From Candidatus Eisenbacteria bacterium (lineage in GTDB: Bacteria; Desulfobacterota; Binatia; DP-6), in the NCBI GenBank assembly GCA_035577985.1, contig DATJZY010000054.1:1-43909 (forward strand): a DNA stretch of 43,909 nt, given 5' to 3'. Below the pieces are notes generated by a model. That model was given only the letters and a program-made list of their open reading frames with translations, made no database searches and was not told where the DNA came from. The position numbers and the translations under genes are program-made. This document shows positions 1 to 8,320 of this stretch, piece after piece (the first letter of the stretch is position 1; each line of letters opens with the position of its first letter).

Positions 1-324
1 ACCGGCGACGGGTTCCTCGCAGCGTTCGACGGCCCGGCGCGGGCCATCCGCTGCGCCAAGGACATCACTGCCGGCGCACGCCGGCTCGGCCTCGACGTGC
101 GCGCGGGGCTCCACACCGGCGAGTGCGAGGTGCGCGGCGACGATCTGACCGGCCTCGCGGTGCACATCGGAGCGCGAACCGCGGCCATCGCGGGGCCCGG
201 CGAGGTGCTCCTCACCCGGACCGTCCACGACCTCGTCGCCGGCGCCGGCTTCGAGTTCGACGACCGTGGCGAGCACGAGCTCCGCGGTGTGCCCGGGCGC
301 TGGCACGTGTATGCGGCGCGGTGA
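1..324 (+). CDS. Class III adenylate/guanylate cyclase, C-terminal part (5' end outside window)
   Basis: The open frame enters from the left edge and ends at TGA 322-324, so only about 107 residues are visible. It starts inside the catalytic core at TGDGFLAAFDGP, which carries the second metal-binding Asp and the hairpin of class III nucleotide cyclases. It continues through GLHTGE and the transition-state segment VHIGAR, and closes with the usual terminal strand LRGVPGRWHVYA. The position that is Asn in many family members is His here (H-x3-R), as in many bacterial class IIIb enzymes. The expected role is making cAMP or cGMP from nucleoside triphosphate in the cytoplasm. The N-terminal partner domain is not visible. 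The fusion protein at 35946-37298 has the same terminal module, so an alpha/beta-hydrolase-cyclase is one possibility. Confidence 0.85.
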   Translation, partial: TGDGFLAAFDGPARAIRCAKDITAGARRLGLDVRAGLHTGECEVRGDDLTGLAVHIGARTAAIAGPGEVLLTRTVHDLVAGAGFEFDDRGEHELRGVPGRWHVYAAR

Positions 325-388
325 CGATTCCGGCGAGACCTCGGGCGAGGCCATTGACGGCGCTGCCGCCCGCGCCTATCGGCGGCGC

Positions 389-649
389 ATGGCCGTTCGA
401 TCGCGCACCGGTACGCTGGTCTTCGCCGTCGCGCTGCTCGCCGTCTGCGGCGGTGCGCAGGCACGCGACGAGGCGAAGGCGTACTGCAAGCAAGGCTGCG
501 AGGACGCGCTCCAGAGCTGCAAGAGCGACTGTCGCAACGAGCGGGATTCCGGGACCGACCAGGAGACGTCCCGATACGCGGGCTGCGACGCGAGCTGCCA
601 CAACGCATACGCCAGCTGCAAGAGCGACTGCGAGAACGCGCAGCCCTGA
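389..649 (+). CDS. Small exported Cys-rich protein with two twin-CX3C repeats
   Basis: An 86-residue protein. I chose ATG 389 because it directly precedes a good signal peptide (basic MAVRSR, hydrophobic stretch, cleavage near GGAQA-RD). An in-frame start at 266 would bury the signal in a non-hydrophobic extension. The mature part is about 60 residues and contains the pattern C-x3-C-x6-C-x3-C twice (CKQGCEDALQSCKSDC and CDASCHNAYASCKSDC), separated by about 20 residues, an evident internal duplication. Such spacing would suit two helical hairpins, each stapled by two disulfides in the periplasm. I recognise no named family. It lies 64 bp after the cyclase on the same strand, with no obvious ribosome-binding site. 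Confidence 0.6.
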   Translation: MAVRSRTGTLVFAVALLAVCGGAQARDEAKAYCKQGCEDALQSCKSDCRNERDSGTDQETSRYAGCDASCHNAYASCKSDCENAQP

Positions 650-699
650 ACGGTCCCGAGCCTGTAGGACACGGGCCGAGTCCTGCACGAGGGAGCGGC

Positions 700-1448
700 A
701 GCGTCCCGCACGTGACGGCGCGCCGATCACGGCCGGCGCGCGCGGCGTGATCGCGAGCGACGGCGAGCTTCTCCGCGATGCGCTCCGGCCGCCCGATGAC
801 GCCGCCCGGCGTGTAGACGAGCCAGCCGTCCGCGAAGCGGCCGACCGCCTCCAACACCTTCGGGCCTCCCCCGGCGAGCCAGAGGGGCGGCGGGACGCCC
901 TCGAAGGGCGGCAGCTCCACGACGGCGTCTTCGAGCTTCCAGAACCGCCCGTCGTACGAGATCGGCTCCTGCGTATCGAAAAAGGTGCGCACGAGCCGTG
1001 CCGTCTCGGCGAGCCGCGAGTCGCGGAAGCGGTGGTCGTAGCCGTACGGACCGATGTTCTTCCACTCGCCGGCGGCGAGCACGAAGATCGCACGCCCCTG
1101 CGTGAAATGCTGCGTCGTCAGGAACTCCTGCGCGAGGATCGCCGGGCCGCGGCGGATCGCTTCGAGCGCGCCCTGGCCGATGCACACCCGCCGCGTGTGC
1201 CGACCGAGGACGCTCATGAGCGGCTGGAGCGCGAACTTCGCCGCGAGCTTCGGGTTCGTCCGCGCGCCGTCGCAATACTCGGGCGTCCACAGCCGATGCG
1301 GGTGCTGGAACTGGAGCTGATCGCCGGACCACACGTGATCGAAACCAGCCGCCTCGAGCGCCTGCGCCGACTGGATCACCTGCTCGACCGGCGGATAGCT
1401 CGACGTGAACGTGCCGAACGTGAGCGCGGCGGGGTTCAGGCGCGGCAC
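700..1448 (-). pseudogene. LLM-class flavin-dependent oxidoreductase, truncated at the 3' end
   Basis: From GTG 1448 the minus strand reads a luciferase-like TIM-barrel start: LTFGTF, then GFDHVWSGDQLQFQHPHR and EFLTTQHFTQGRA. It continues through WLAGGGPKVLEAVGRFADGW and RPERIAEKLAVARDHAARAG at about residues 190-235. This is the F420- or flavin-dependent LLM oxidoreductase family, which is usually about 330 residues long. Recognisable homology stops near position 700-715. The frame then runs, without any stop, antisense to the small Cys-rich gene and the cyclase and leaves the window, so no natural 3' end exists here. I infer loss of the last roughly 90-100 codons. It begins 8 bp after the DUF4239 gene and would be the last gene of that minus-strand operon. 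Start codon choice is uncertain, with no clear Shine-Dalgarno. Confidence 0.65.
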
Positions 1449-1456
1449 GGCGGAAT

Positions 1457-2263
1457 CTAGTTCGGGCCCGCGGCCGGGAGGTCGTGATTCATGCTCTCGC
1501 GGAGATCGATCAGCGCCTGATCGAAGGCGTCCACGCGAATCAGCCCCAGACGCGGGTACTCGATGTCCAGGATCACGTACACGGCCATCGCCACGACGAG
1601 CGCGAAGCCCAGCATGTGGACGCGGGTCCGCAACGTGTCGCCGACCATGCCGTAGCCCGCCATCAGCGAGGCCGCGAGCGCCAGCGCGAACAGCATCGCG
1701 AACACGACGACCGGCGGATGCATCTGCGTCGCCATGTATCGGGTCGTCGTGATGTCGATCATGGCGTTGAGAGCCGGCAACAGAAGTATCGCCGCCGCCG
1801 GCGCGGCGTCCTTTGCCCTGCTGGCCGTCACTGCTTCGCCCCAGATCCGGGTCTGCAGCTCGTTGGCGCGCAGGAAATGCTCCTTGGCGGCGGCGACGTC
1901 CGGGAGCTTCCGATACATCTCGATCCGCGCGTCGAGATAGCGCCGGAAAAGGTCGCGGAGGACTGGTTGGCTGTCGGCCGGCAGCAGGTCGAGTCGGAGG
2001 TAGGCCGTGCCGATGTCGTTGGTCTCCTCCACGATCAATTCCCGTCGCGCGTCGAACCTCGCGCTCGCGCCCGAGAAGGTGAACGCGATGAGGAGTCCGA
2101 GCAGGCCGAAGATCGCCCCGTCGACCGCACCGATCCCCGCCGCGTCGCCGTCGGCTTCCTTCAGCGCGCGCTTGCGGCCCAGGTGACGACCGACCTGCAG
2201 AAGCAGCAGCATGCCGAGAAGCAGACCGAGGGCGAGCAGGAACACGATCACGGCGTGGTTCAT
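1457..2263 (-). CDS. Bestrophin-like membrane protein (DUF4239)
   Basis: A 268-residue integral membrane protein. Membrane segments appear at about residues 4-24, 45-66, 155-172, 183-205 and 215-235. The conserved segment GAIFGLLGLLIAFTFSG, followed by the charged stretch ASARFDARRELIVEETNDIG and TAYLRLDLLP, is the hallmark of the DUF4239 bestrophin-like family. Related proteins are suspected ion channels, but a substrate has not been established for this bacterial group. It lies 36 bp downstream of the collagen-like exported protein and 8 bp upstream of the truncated LLM gene on the same strand, which suggests co-transcription. The ATG start gives a clean N-terminal membrane helix. Confidence 0.8.
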   Translation of the reverse strand: MNHAVIVFLLALGLLLGMLLLLQVGRHLGRKRALKEADGDAAGIGAVDGAIFGLLGLLIAFTFSGASARFDARRELIVEETNDIGTAYLRLDLLPADSQPVLRDLFRRYLDARIEMYRKLPDVAAAKEHFLRANELQTRIWGEAVTASRAKDAAPAAAILLLPALNAMIDITTTRYMATQMHPPVVVFAMLFALALAASLMAGYGMVGDTLRTRVHMLGFALVVAMAVYVILDIEYPRLGLIRVDAFDQALIDLRESMNHDLPAAGPN

Positions 2264-2299
2264 CGGGAGTCTCGCGAAGACGTTCCGGCGAGCGTCGCG

Positions 2300-2815
2300 T
2301 TAGAACACGGCCAGGAAGAACGGATGCGGTTCATTCAAGGTGCCCGACGCGTTCACCGTGTAGGCGAAGACGTGGTGGTCGTCGTTCATGCCCGGATCGC
2401 ACGTCACCCGCCCCGCACCGCCCCCGCACAGTCCGACGTTGACGCGTCCGTCACCGGCGCTCTCCGCGTCCGTGTACGCCGTGGTCGCTTGAAGTACCTT
2501 GCCCGCGAGACTCTCGCCGAAGTCGAGCACGTGGGCACCGCTGTCGGTGAAGACGACCGAGATGCCGCCGGACTGGGCGAGGATCGTGCCCGTCCCCGAG
2601 ACGAGCGCCCAGCGCGCCCCCGGGCCCGGCGCGCCCGGTGGTCCCTGCATCCCCGCCGTCCCGACGACGCCGAGGTCCGCGGCGGAAACGGCCTGCTCGC
2701 GCTTCTTGCAGGTGTCGGAGCGGAGCGCGAGGGAGCCATTCTTCCGCTTGCAGACCACGGCCTCCGCCGACGTCATCGCCATCATCAGTGTCAGCAGCAC
2801 GATCGTCGTTCGCAT
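2300..2815 (-). CDS. Exported protein with Cys-Lys head and short collagen-like repeat
   Basis: A 171-residue protein with a signal peptide (cleavage near AEA-VVCK). The mature N-terminus has a head of the form C-x11-13-C-K-K-x-E-Q (VCKRKNG ... TCKKREQ). It is followed by five Gly-x-y triplets (GTAGMQGPPGAPGPG) and a beta-rich C-terminal domain of about 110 residues with a Cys pair in CGGGAGRVTC. The same head, repeat and beta-domain order occurs in the exported protein at 37456-38097, so these are two members of one family. Short collagen-like stems usually drive trimerisation in bacterial surface and phage fibre proteins. A trimeric cell-surface or secreted role is inferred. It is the first gene of a minus-strand run with DUF4239 and the LLM fragment, and it is divergent from the DUF3604 cassette. 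Confidence 0.65.
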   Translation of the reverse strand: MRTTIVLLTLMMAMTSAEAVVCKRKNGSLALRSDTCKKREQAVSAADLGVVGTAGMQGPPGAPGPGARWALVSGTGTILAQSGGISVVFTDSGAHVLDFGESLAGKVLQATTAYTDAESAGDGRVNVGLCGGGAGRVTCDPGMNDDHHVFAYTVNASGTLNEPHPFFLAVF

Positions 2816-3128
2816 GGGCGCGTTCTACGATGCACGGTCGGCGCGCGACAACTCGCGTCGGCTGGAGCGCGCACCGGATCGCACGGACGGTCGGGCGGGG
2901 TGCTCTGGCAGGTCCGCCGGCGAACGGGCGGATTACCCCGGGTTTGGGCCCCCACCACGCGCTCGCGCCCGACTTTGCAAGCCGCTGGATCTCAAGGGCG
3001 TTGGCGCAGGATGGCAAGAACGGCGATCCAAAGCGAAGTACAGCGGGCGCAGCACGAGCACGACCCTTGCAGGTGCTCTCGTGGCACGAAGCGCCACTGG
3101 GAGACGGCTTCGAAAGGAAAGCGACGCG
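2816..3128. other. Divergent intergenic region, no gene seen
   Basis: This 313-bp region separates the minus-strand collagen-like gene from the DUF3604 gene and must hold both promoters. Open frames crossing it show no family resemblance. A short inverted repeat, GTGGC-7 nt-GCCAC, sits at 3081-3097, and a purine-rich ribosome-binding stretch (AAAGGAAAG) at about 3113-3121 precedes ATG 3129. I could not identify a confident -35/-10 pair. Confidence 0.5.
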
Positions 3129-5711
3129 ATGCGCTGTGTGATTCGTGGTGCAACCGTTTGGATCTTGGCCTTCGGGTTGTCGGTCGCGAGCGTGGTATCG
3201 GCCCTCGCGCAACCCAACCCCGAGCGCAACGCCTACTTCGGCGAGACGCACATCCACACGAGCTGGTCGGTCGACGCGTGGGTGATGGGGAACCGCCTCA
3301 CCGGCCCGGCCGAGGCTCTGAAGTACGCCCAGGGCGAGACCATCAAGCACCCGATGGGCTACGACATCAAAATCGACACGCCAATGGACTTCATGGGCGT
3401 GACCGATCACTCGGAGTACGTCGGGGTCACGCGCGAGGCCAACACCCCGGGGTCCTATGTGAGCAAGATACCCGCGGCGCAGCCGATGATCATGAAGGAT
3501 CCGAACAGTTCAGAAGAGCAGAACAAGGTCTTCTCGTACCTCCTCAAGCTGGGCTCGAGCGCGCCGGTCAAGGCGTTCATGGACCCGAAGGTCACGGCCA
3601 CGGTGTGGAAGGAAAACGTCAAGATCGCCGACGAGAACAACCATCCCGGCAAATTCACCGCGTTCTGCTCGTACGAGTGGACGTCGATGCCCGGTAATCG
3701 CAACCTGCATCGGAACGTCTTTTTCCGTGCCTGCGACAAGGTGCCGGACTACCCGTTCAGCGCGCTCGACTCGAAGCTCCCCACGGACCTGTGGAACTGG
3801 ATGGACGCGCAGCGCAAGAGCGGTAACGAGCTGCTCGCCATCTCGCACAACGCCAACGTCAGCGACGGCTGGATGTACCCGGTCGACGTCGACAATACGA
3901 CCGGGAGGCCGATCGATGCGGCCTGGGCGGCCGCGCGCGATCGCAACGAGCGCCTGGTCGAGATCAAGCAGGGCAAGGGGCAGTCGGAGACCCATCCACT
4001 GCTCTCGCCCAACGACGAGTTCGCCAGCTACGAGCTCTATGAGGCCATCCTCGGCCTTCCGGGCACCGTCGGCCGCATCGACCACATCACGGGCAGCTAC
4101 GGGCGGCAGGCGCTGAAGGACGGCATCACCATGCAGGACGTGCGTGGCTACAACCCGTACAAGCTCGGAATGGCGGGCGGCTCGGATTCGCACAACACCG
4201 GCAGCCCGTACCGGCAGGACAATTTCTACGGCCTCCACGCCGACGCCGACGGGTCGGTGGAGCGCCGCTTTGCCGGGGTCTTGATCGGCGGCAGCATGGA
4301 CGTGCGCCTGGAGAACCCGGGTGGTCTGACGGGCGTGTGGGCCGAGGAGAATACCCGGGCGTCCCTGTGGGACGCGATGTACCGCAAGGAGACCTTCGGC
4401 GTCAGTGGGCCGCACATCAAGGTGCGGTTCTTCGGTGGCTGGGGCTACAAAGCGGACATCCTGAACGCCGCCGACTGGGTGAAGCAATCCTATGCCGGCG
4501 GCGTCCCCATGGGCGCCGACCTGTCGCCGGCGCCGTCGGGAAAGGGTGTGACTCCGACGTTCGTCGTGTGGGCCATCAAAGACCCGAGCTCCGCCAATCT
4601 CGACCGGGTCCAGATCATCAAGGGCTGGAGCCAGAACGGCCAGAGCTTCGAGAAGGTCTTCGACGTCGCCTGGTCCGGCGACCGCAAGCCCGACAAGTGG
4701 ACGGGCAGGGTCCCCGCCGTCGTGAGCACGGTGGACGTCGAGAAGGCGACCTATACGAACGACGCCGGGTCGGCGGAGCTGAAGACGGTCTGGACGGATC
4801 CGGAGTTCGACCCGAGCCTGCACGCGTTCTACTACGTCCGGGTCCTGGAGATCCCGACGCCGCGCTGGACCCTGATCCAGGCCGTGAAGACGGGTCTTCC
4901 GCCGCCCGACGTGGTGCCGCTGACGGGGCAGGAGCGCGCCTGGACCTCGCCGATCTGGTACACGCCGTCGGCCGACGCGCGCAAGAACGCACCGGCGGGG
5001 ATGACCGTCGCCGACCTGAAGAAGAAGGGCGCGACCGTCTTGGGCGACGCACAGCTGAAGGCACTCGTCGTCGGCAAGGCCTTCTGGCTGCAGAACAACG
5101 TGACCGGAGAGCAGTTCAGCGAGAGCTTCACCGACGAGGGGCACATGATCGTGTCCCGGGTCGGCCGGTACGCCAACGTGCCCAGTGGCTACGGCAACGT
5201 GATGCGCGACGGCTACGAGGGGACGACCATTCCGTACAAGATCACGGACGGCAAGCTCGTCACCTTCGTCTCGCAGGACCCGTACGCGGTCACGTTCTAC
5301 AAGCTCGGGAACACCTACTACGGCGCGCGCAGCAACGAATTCGGCTACGCCAACTACGAGATCCTTCCGACGCCGCAGATCGCGATCAACCCGCTGACGG
5401 AGATGAGCAACCAGTTCTCGATCGAGCTGGGCCTGACCGAGCAGCAGAAGCAGCAGATCGTCCCGATCCTGAAGGACGAGGTCACGCAGCTCGGAACGTT
5501 GAAGAAGAACACTTCTCTCAGCGCGGTGCAGAAGGTCGAGCAGCTGCGGAAGATCGGCGAATCCTTCGACGTGAAGATCTCGCCGCTGCTCAATCCGGAC
5601 CAGCAGAAGAAGTTCCAGACGTTCCGCGAGCAGATGCGCAAGCGGATCATCGATCAGATGGCAGGCGAGGCGGCGGAGAAGGTCGAAGGCGCGCTGAAGC
5701 GCGCGCTATAG
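3129..5711 (+). CDS. Exported DUF3604 protein with a Spy/CpxP-like LTxxQ tail
   Basis: An 860-residue protein. ATG 3129 follows a purine-rich RBS and opens a signal peptide (cleavage near ALA-QPNP). The frame is open much further upstream but without a convincing start. The body matches the DUF3604 family, related to the PHP metal-hydrolase fold. It has H41-x-H43 in GETHIHTSWS, then FMGVTDHSEYVG, YEWTSMPGNRNLHRNVFF, LAISHNANVSDGW and the late motif AGGSDSHNTG, all with metal-ligand character. The reaction is not established for the family. From about residue 757 an extra alpha-helical tail appears. It contains LTEQQKQQIVPIL (769 on) and LNPDQQKKFQTFREQMRKR, resembling the LTxxQ repeats of periplasmic Spy/CpxP chaperones. 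It leads the PPIase-HupE cassette, with 82 bp to the next gene. Confidence 0.88.
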   Translation: MRCVIRGATVWILAFGLSVASVVSALAQPNPERNAYFGETHIHTSWSVDAWVMGNRLTGPAEALKYAQGETIKHPMGYDIKIDTPMDFMGVTDHSEYVGVTREANTPGSYVSKIPAAQPMIMKDPNSSEEQNKVFSYLLKLGSSAPVKAFMDPKVTATVWKENVKIADENNHPGKFTAFCSYEWTSMPGNRNLHRNVFFRACDKVPDYPFSALDSKLPTDLWNWMDAQRKSGNELLAISHNANVSDGWMYPVDVDNTTGRPIDAAWAAARDRNERLVEIKQGKGQSETHPLLSPNDEFASYELYEAILGLPGTVGRIDHITGSYGRQALKDGITMQDVRGYNPYKLGMAGGSDSHNTGSPYRQDNFYGLHADADGSVERRFAGVLIGGSMDVRLENPGGLTGVWAEENTRASLWDAMYRKETFGVSGPHIKVRFFGGWGYKADILNAADWVKQSYAGGVPMGADLSPAPSGKGVTPTFVVWAIKDPSSANLDRVQIIKGWSQNGQSFEKVFDVAWSGDRKPDKWTGRVPAVVSTVDVEKATYTNDAGSAELKTVWTDPEFDPSLHAFYYVRVLEIPTPRWTLIQAVKTGLPPPDVVPLTGQERAWTSPIWYTPSADARKNAPAGMTVADLKKKGATVLGDAQLKALVVGKAFWLQNNVTGEQFSESFTDEGHMIVSRVGRYANVPSGYGNVMRDGYEGTTIPYKITDGKLVTFVSQDPYAVTFYKLGNTYYGARSNEFGYANYEILPTPQIAINPLTEMSNQFSIELGLTEQQKQQIVPILKDEVTQLGTLKKNTSLSAVQKVEQLRKIGESFDVKISPLLNPDQQKKFQTFREQMRKRIIDQMAGEAAEKVEGALKRAL

Positions 5712-5793
5712 AGGTGAGCGGCAGGGGCGCCCACTCGCACGACGATCGGGGTGGGCGTCCGAATCGATCCCGCCGCACGTCTTTCCCACCGCG

Positions 5794-6711
5794 ATGATGC
5801 GCTGGCTGCGCGAACCGCTGCTCCACTTCCTCGTGTTGGGGCTCGCGCTGTTCGTCGTGAACGGCTACATGAATCGCGGCCGCAGCGGCGTCGAGCCGTC
5901 CAGGCAGATCGCGCTCACGCTCGACGATCTCCGGCAGCTGACCCTCTACTTCGAGTCGCAGTGGCGTCGACCTCCGACCCCCGAGGAGTTCGGCCATCTG
6001 GTGGAGGACAAGGTCCGGGAGGAGGTCCTGTATCGCGAAGGGCTGGCGATGGGTCTCGACAAGGACGATACCATCGTCAAGCGCCGGCTGGCGCAGAAGC
6101 TGCAGTTCCTGGCCGAGGACGTCGCCGCCGCGCACGAGCCGGACTCGGCGGAGCTGAAGGCCTGGTACGACCGGCACCGCGACGAGTTCGCGCTACCGGG
6201 CCGCATCACGTTCCGGCAGCTCTACTTCTCGCCCGACAGCCGCGGCGCGCATGTGCGGGCGGATGCCGAGGCGACGCTGGCAAAGCTCGCCCGCCAGCCC
6301 ATCGACGCGCCCATCGCGGGCTCGCTCGGCGACTCGTTCATGCTGCAGGACTACTACGGCGATCGCACGTCCACGCAGCTCGCCAAGGACTTCGGACCGG
6401 CTTTCGCGCAGGCCGTCTTTCAGCTGAAGCCCGGTTCGTGGCAGGGGCCCGTCGAGTCCGGCTTCGGGTGGCACCTCGTGTTCGTGGATTCGTTCGTTCC
6501 CGGCCGCTCGCCCGACTTCGAGGAGGTCGAGCCGGACGTGAAGACCGCCTGGCTTTCCCAACAGAAGGCCGAGGCGTGGCAGAAGGCATACGACGCGATG
6601 CGTGCCAAGTATGCGGTGCTGTTGCCGGCGCCACCGGCCGGCGAGTCCGCTCCTCCTGCTTCTCCTCCCGCGACGGACATTCCCGCACCGTCGGGTGAGG
6701 GGCCCTCGTGA
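5794..6711 (+). CDS. Membrane-anchored parvulin-type peptidyl-prolyl isomerase
   Basis: A 305-residue protein with one N-terminal membrane segment (about residues 8-25, no clear cleavage site). A helical SurA/PrsA-like N-terminal region follows (LDDLRQLTLYFESQWRRPPT ... VREEVLYREGLAMGLDKDD). The PpiC-type parvulin domain lies at about residues 125-265: GRITFRQLYFS, LAKDFGPAFAQAVFQLKPG, and the terminal strand SGFGWHLVFVDS. A Pro/Ala-rich tail of about 25 residues ends the protein. The enzyme isomerises X-Pro bonds and assists folding of exported proteins in the periplasm. Its position between the DUF3604 protein and three HupE-type membrane proteins suggests it matures one of these. The stop overlaps the next start by 4 bp (GTGA), implying translational coupling. 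Confidence 0.85.
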   Translation: MMRWLREPLLHFLVLGLALFVVNGYMNRGRSGVEPSRQIALTLDDLRQLTLYFESQWRRPPTPEEFGHLVEDKVREEVLYREGLAMGLDKDDTIVKRRLAQKLQFLAEDVAAAHEPDSAELKAWYDRHRDEFALPGRITFRQLYFSPDSRGAHVRADAEATLAKLARQPIDAPIAGSLGDSFMLQDYYGDRTSTQLAKDFGPAFAQAVFQLKPGSWQGPVESGFGWHLVFVDSFVPGRSPDFEEVEPDVKTAWLSQQKAEAWQKAYDAMRAKYAVLLPAPPAGESAPPASPPATDIPAPSGEGPS

Positions 6712-7727
6712 ATCTCTTGCAGCGCCGGGTTGGGTGGTGCGCGTGCCTGCTCCTCGCGATGGCCGTCGCTGCCGGCACGGCGTCGGCTCACGAGAGCCGG
6801 CCCGCCTATCTCGAGATCAAGGAGACGGCCCCGGGTCGCTTCACCGTGCTGTGGCGCACGCCGGTGTTGGCCGGCATGCACCTGCCCGTCGCGCTCAAGA
6901 TCCCCGCCGGCGTGCAGAACGTACAGGAGCCCACCGTCGAGGAGCTCGCGGATTCGCTCGTCGAACGCCGCTCGATCGACGCCGGGCCGGATGGACTGGC
7001 GGGCAAGCGCATCGAGTTCCCCGGGCTGCAGCTCACCATCACCGACGTCCTGGTCCACGTCGAGATGGCCGACGGGAGGACGTGGACGACGATTGCGCGC
7101 CCGTCGCAGCCGTGGGTCGAGATGGCCGCGTCGCAGACGTGGATGGAAGTCGCGACGACGTACGTGGTGCAGGGGATCCGACACATCCTCTTCGGGGCCG
7201 ACCACATGCTGTTCGTGCTCGGCTTGCTGCTGATCGTGCACGACCGCTGGATGCTGCTGAAGACGGTGACGGCGTTCACGGCGGCGCACAGCATCACGCT
7301 CGCCGTCGCAACGCTCGGCTACGCGGAGGCGCCCACCGAGCCGCTGAACGCAGCGATCGCCCTCAGTATCTTGTTCCTGGGGCCCGAGATCGTTCGCACG
7401 TGGCGCGGCCAGACGAGCTTCACCATCCGCCATCCGTGGGTGGTGGCGTTCGCCTTCGGGCTGCTCCACGGATTCGGCTTCGCGACCGCGCTCACCAGCG
7501 CCGGTCTCCCTCGGAGCGAGCTGCCGCTGGCGTTGGTCAGCTTCAACGTCGGCGTCGAGTTCGGGCAGGTCGGTTTCATCGCGCTCGTCCTGGCGCTCGA
7601 GCGGTCGTTCCACGTGCTGCAGATCCGTTGGCCCCGCTGGGCACAGGCGCTGCCGGGCTATGCGGTCGGCACGCTGGGGGCGTTCTGGACGTGGCAGCGC
7701 CTCGCGATTCTGTTCGGGATCACATGA
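6708..7727 (+). CDS. HupE/UreJ-2 family membrane protein with periplasmic N-terminal domain
   Basis: A 339-residue protein. A GTG start overlaps the PPIase stop. It has a signal peptide (cleavage near ASA-HESR), an exported beta-rich domain of about 120 residues, then 6-7 membrane helices. The helical part carries GIRHILFGADHMLFVLGL and FGLLHGFGFATAL, the His-rich signature of the HupE/UreJ-2 group. HupE/UreJ proteins are known or suspected nickel/cobalt permeases. The N-terminal soluble domain is typical of the longer UreJ-2 type. The metal specificity of this copy cannot be read from sequence. It overlaps the following HupE gene by 4 bp (ATGA). Confidence 0.85.
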   Translation: MNLLQRRVGWCACLLLAMAVAAGTASAHESRPAYLEIKETAPGRFTVLWRTPVLAGMHLPVALKIPAGVQNVQEPTVEELADSLVERRSIDAGPDGLAGKRIEFPGLQLTITDVLVHVEMADGRTWTTIARPSQPWVEMAASQTWMEVATTYVVQGIRHILFGADHMLFVLGLLLIVHDRWMLLKTVTAFTAAHSITLAVATLGYAEAPTEPLNAAIALSILFLGPEIVRTWRGQTSFTIRHPWVVAFAFGLLHGFGFATALTSAGLPRSELPLALVSFNVGVEFGQVGFIALVLALERSFHVLQIRWPRWAQALPGYAVGTLGAFWTWQRLAILFGIT

Positions 7728-8320
7728 CGGGACACGGGCGACTGCGTCGGGCGATCACGGTCCTCGCGATCCTCAACGCGCAGACCGCGCTCGCGCACGT
7801 CCAGCGAGGCGAGGCCGCCGGCTTTCTCACCGGCTTCCGCCATCCGATCTCCGGATGGGATCACGTGCTCGCCATGGTCGCCGTCGGACTGTGGGGCGCT
7901 CAGCTCGGAGCGCCCGCGATCTGGGTGCTGCCCGTCGCATTTCCCCTCGTGATGGCGATGGGTGGGATGCTGGCGTTGATCGGCGTGCCGCTCCCGGGGA
8001 TCGAGGTGGGCATCGCGGCATCGGCCGTGCTGCTCGGGGCGGCGGTGATGTTCGAGGTGCGCCCGCCGCTCGTCGTCGCGGCGTCGCTGGTCGGCGTCTT
8101 CGCCGTCTTTCACGGTCACGCGCACGGGACCGAATTGCCGGCGGGCCAGAGCGCGCTCCTCTACAGCATGGGGTTCGTGATGGCGACCGGATCGCTGCAT
8201 GCGTTGGGCATCGGCATCGGCACCGTCCATCGCTGGACGTGGGGCCGGACGTTGCTGCGTGCGGCCGGCGCGGTGGTGGCGACCGGCGGCATCTTCTTCA
8301 TGTGGAAGGCGCTGGCATGA
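7724..8320 (+). CDS. HupE/UreJ family membrane protein (classical short form)
   Basis: A 198-residue protein. It starts with a cleavable-looking signal and His near the mature N-terminus (ALAHVQRG). It then shows the defining motif FRHPISGWDHVLAMVAVGLW and a second His cluster FHGHAHGTELP, with six membrane helices. This is the classical HupE/UreJ architecture, expected to move nickel (or cobalt) ions across the inner membrane. No urease or hydrogenase gene is visible in the window, so the usual partner is absent locally. It is translationally coupled on both sides (ATGA overlaps at 7724-7727 and 8317-8320). Confidence 0.85.
   Translation: MTGHGRLRRAITVLAILNAQTALAHVQRGEAAGFLTGFRHPISGWDHVLAMVAVGLWGAQLGAPAIWVLPVAFPLVMAMGGMLALIGVPLPGIEVGIAASAVLLGAAVMFEVRPPLVVAASLVGVFAVFHGHAHGTELPAGQSALLYSMGFVMATGSLHALGIGIGTVHRWTWGRTLLRAAGAVVATGGIFFMWKALA

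Noticed and set aside
123..1460. Long plus-strand open frame (445 codons) crossing the cyclase end, the Cys-rich gene and the LLM fragment
   Set aside because: Arg/Ala/Pro-rich composition with no motif; it is the mirror of the LLM frame on the other strand, kept open by high GC.
3081..3097. GTGGCACGAAGCGCCAC as a possible sigma-54 promoter or operator before the DUF3604 gene
   Set aside because: The -12 element does not match TTGC and the repeat is only 5 bp; likely chance in GC-rich DNA.
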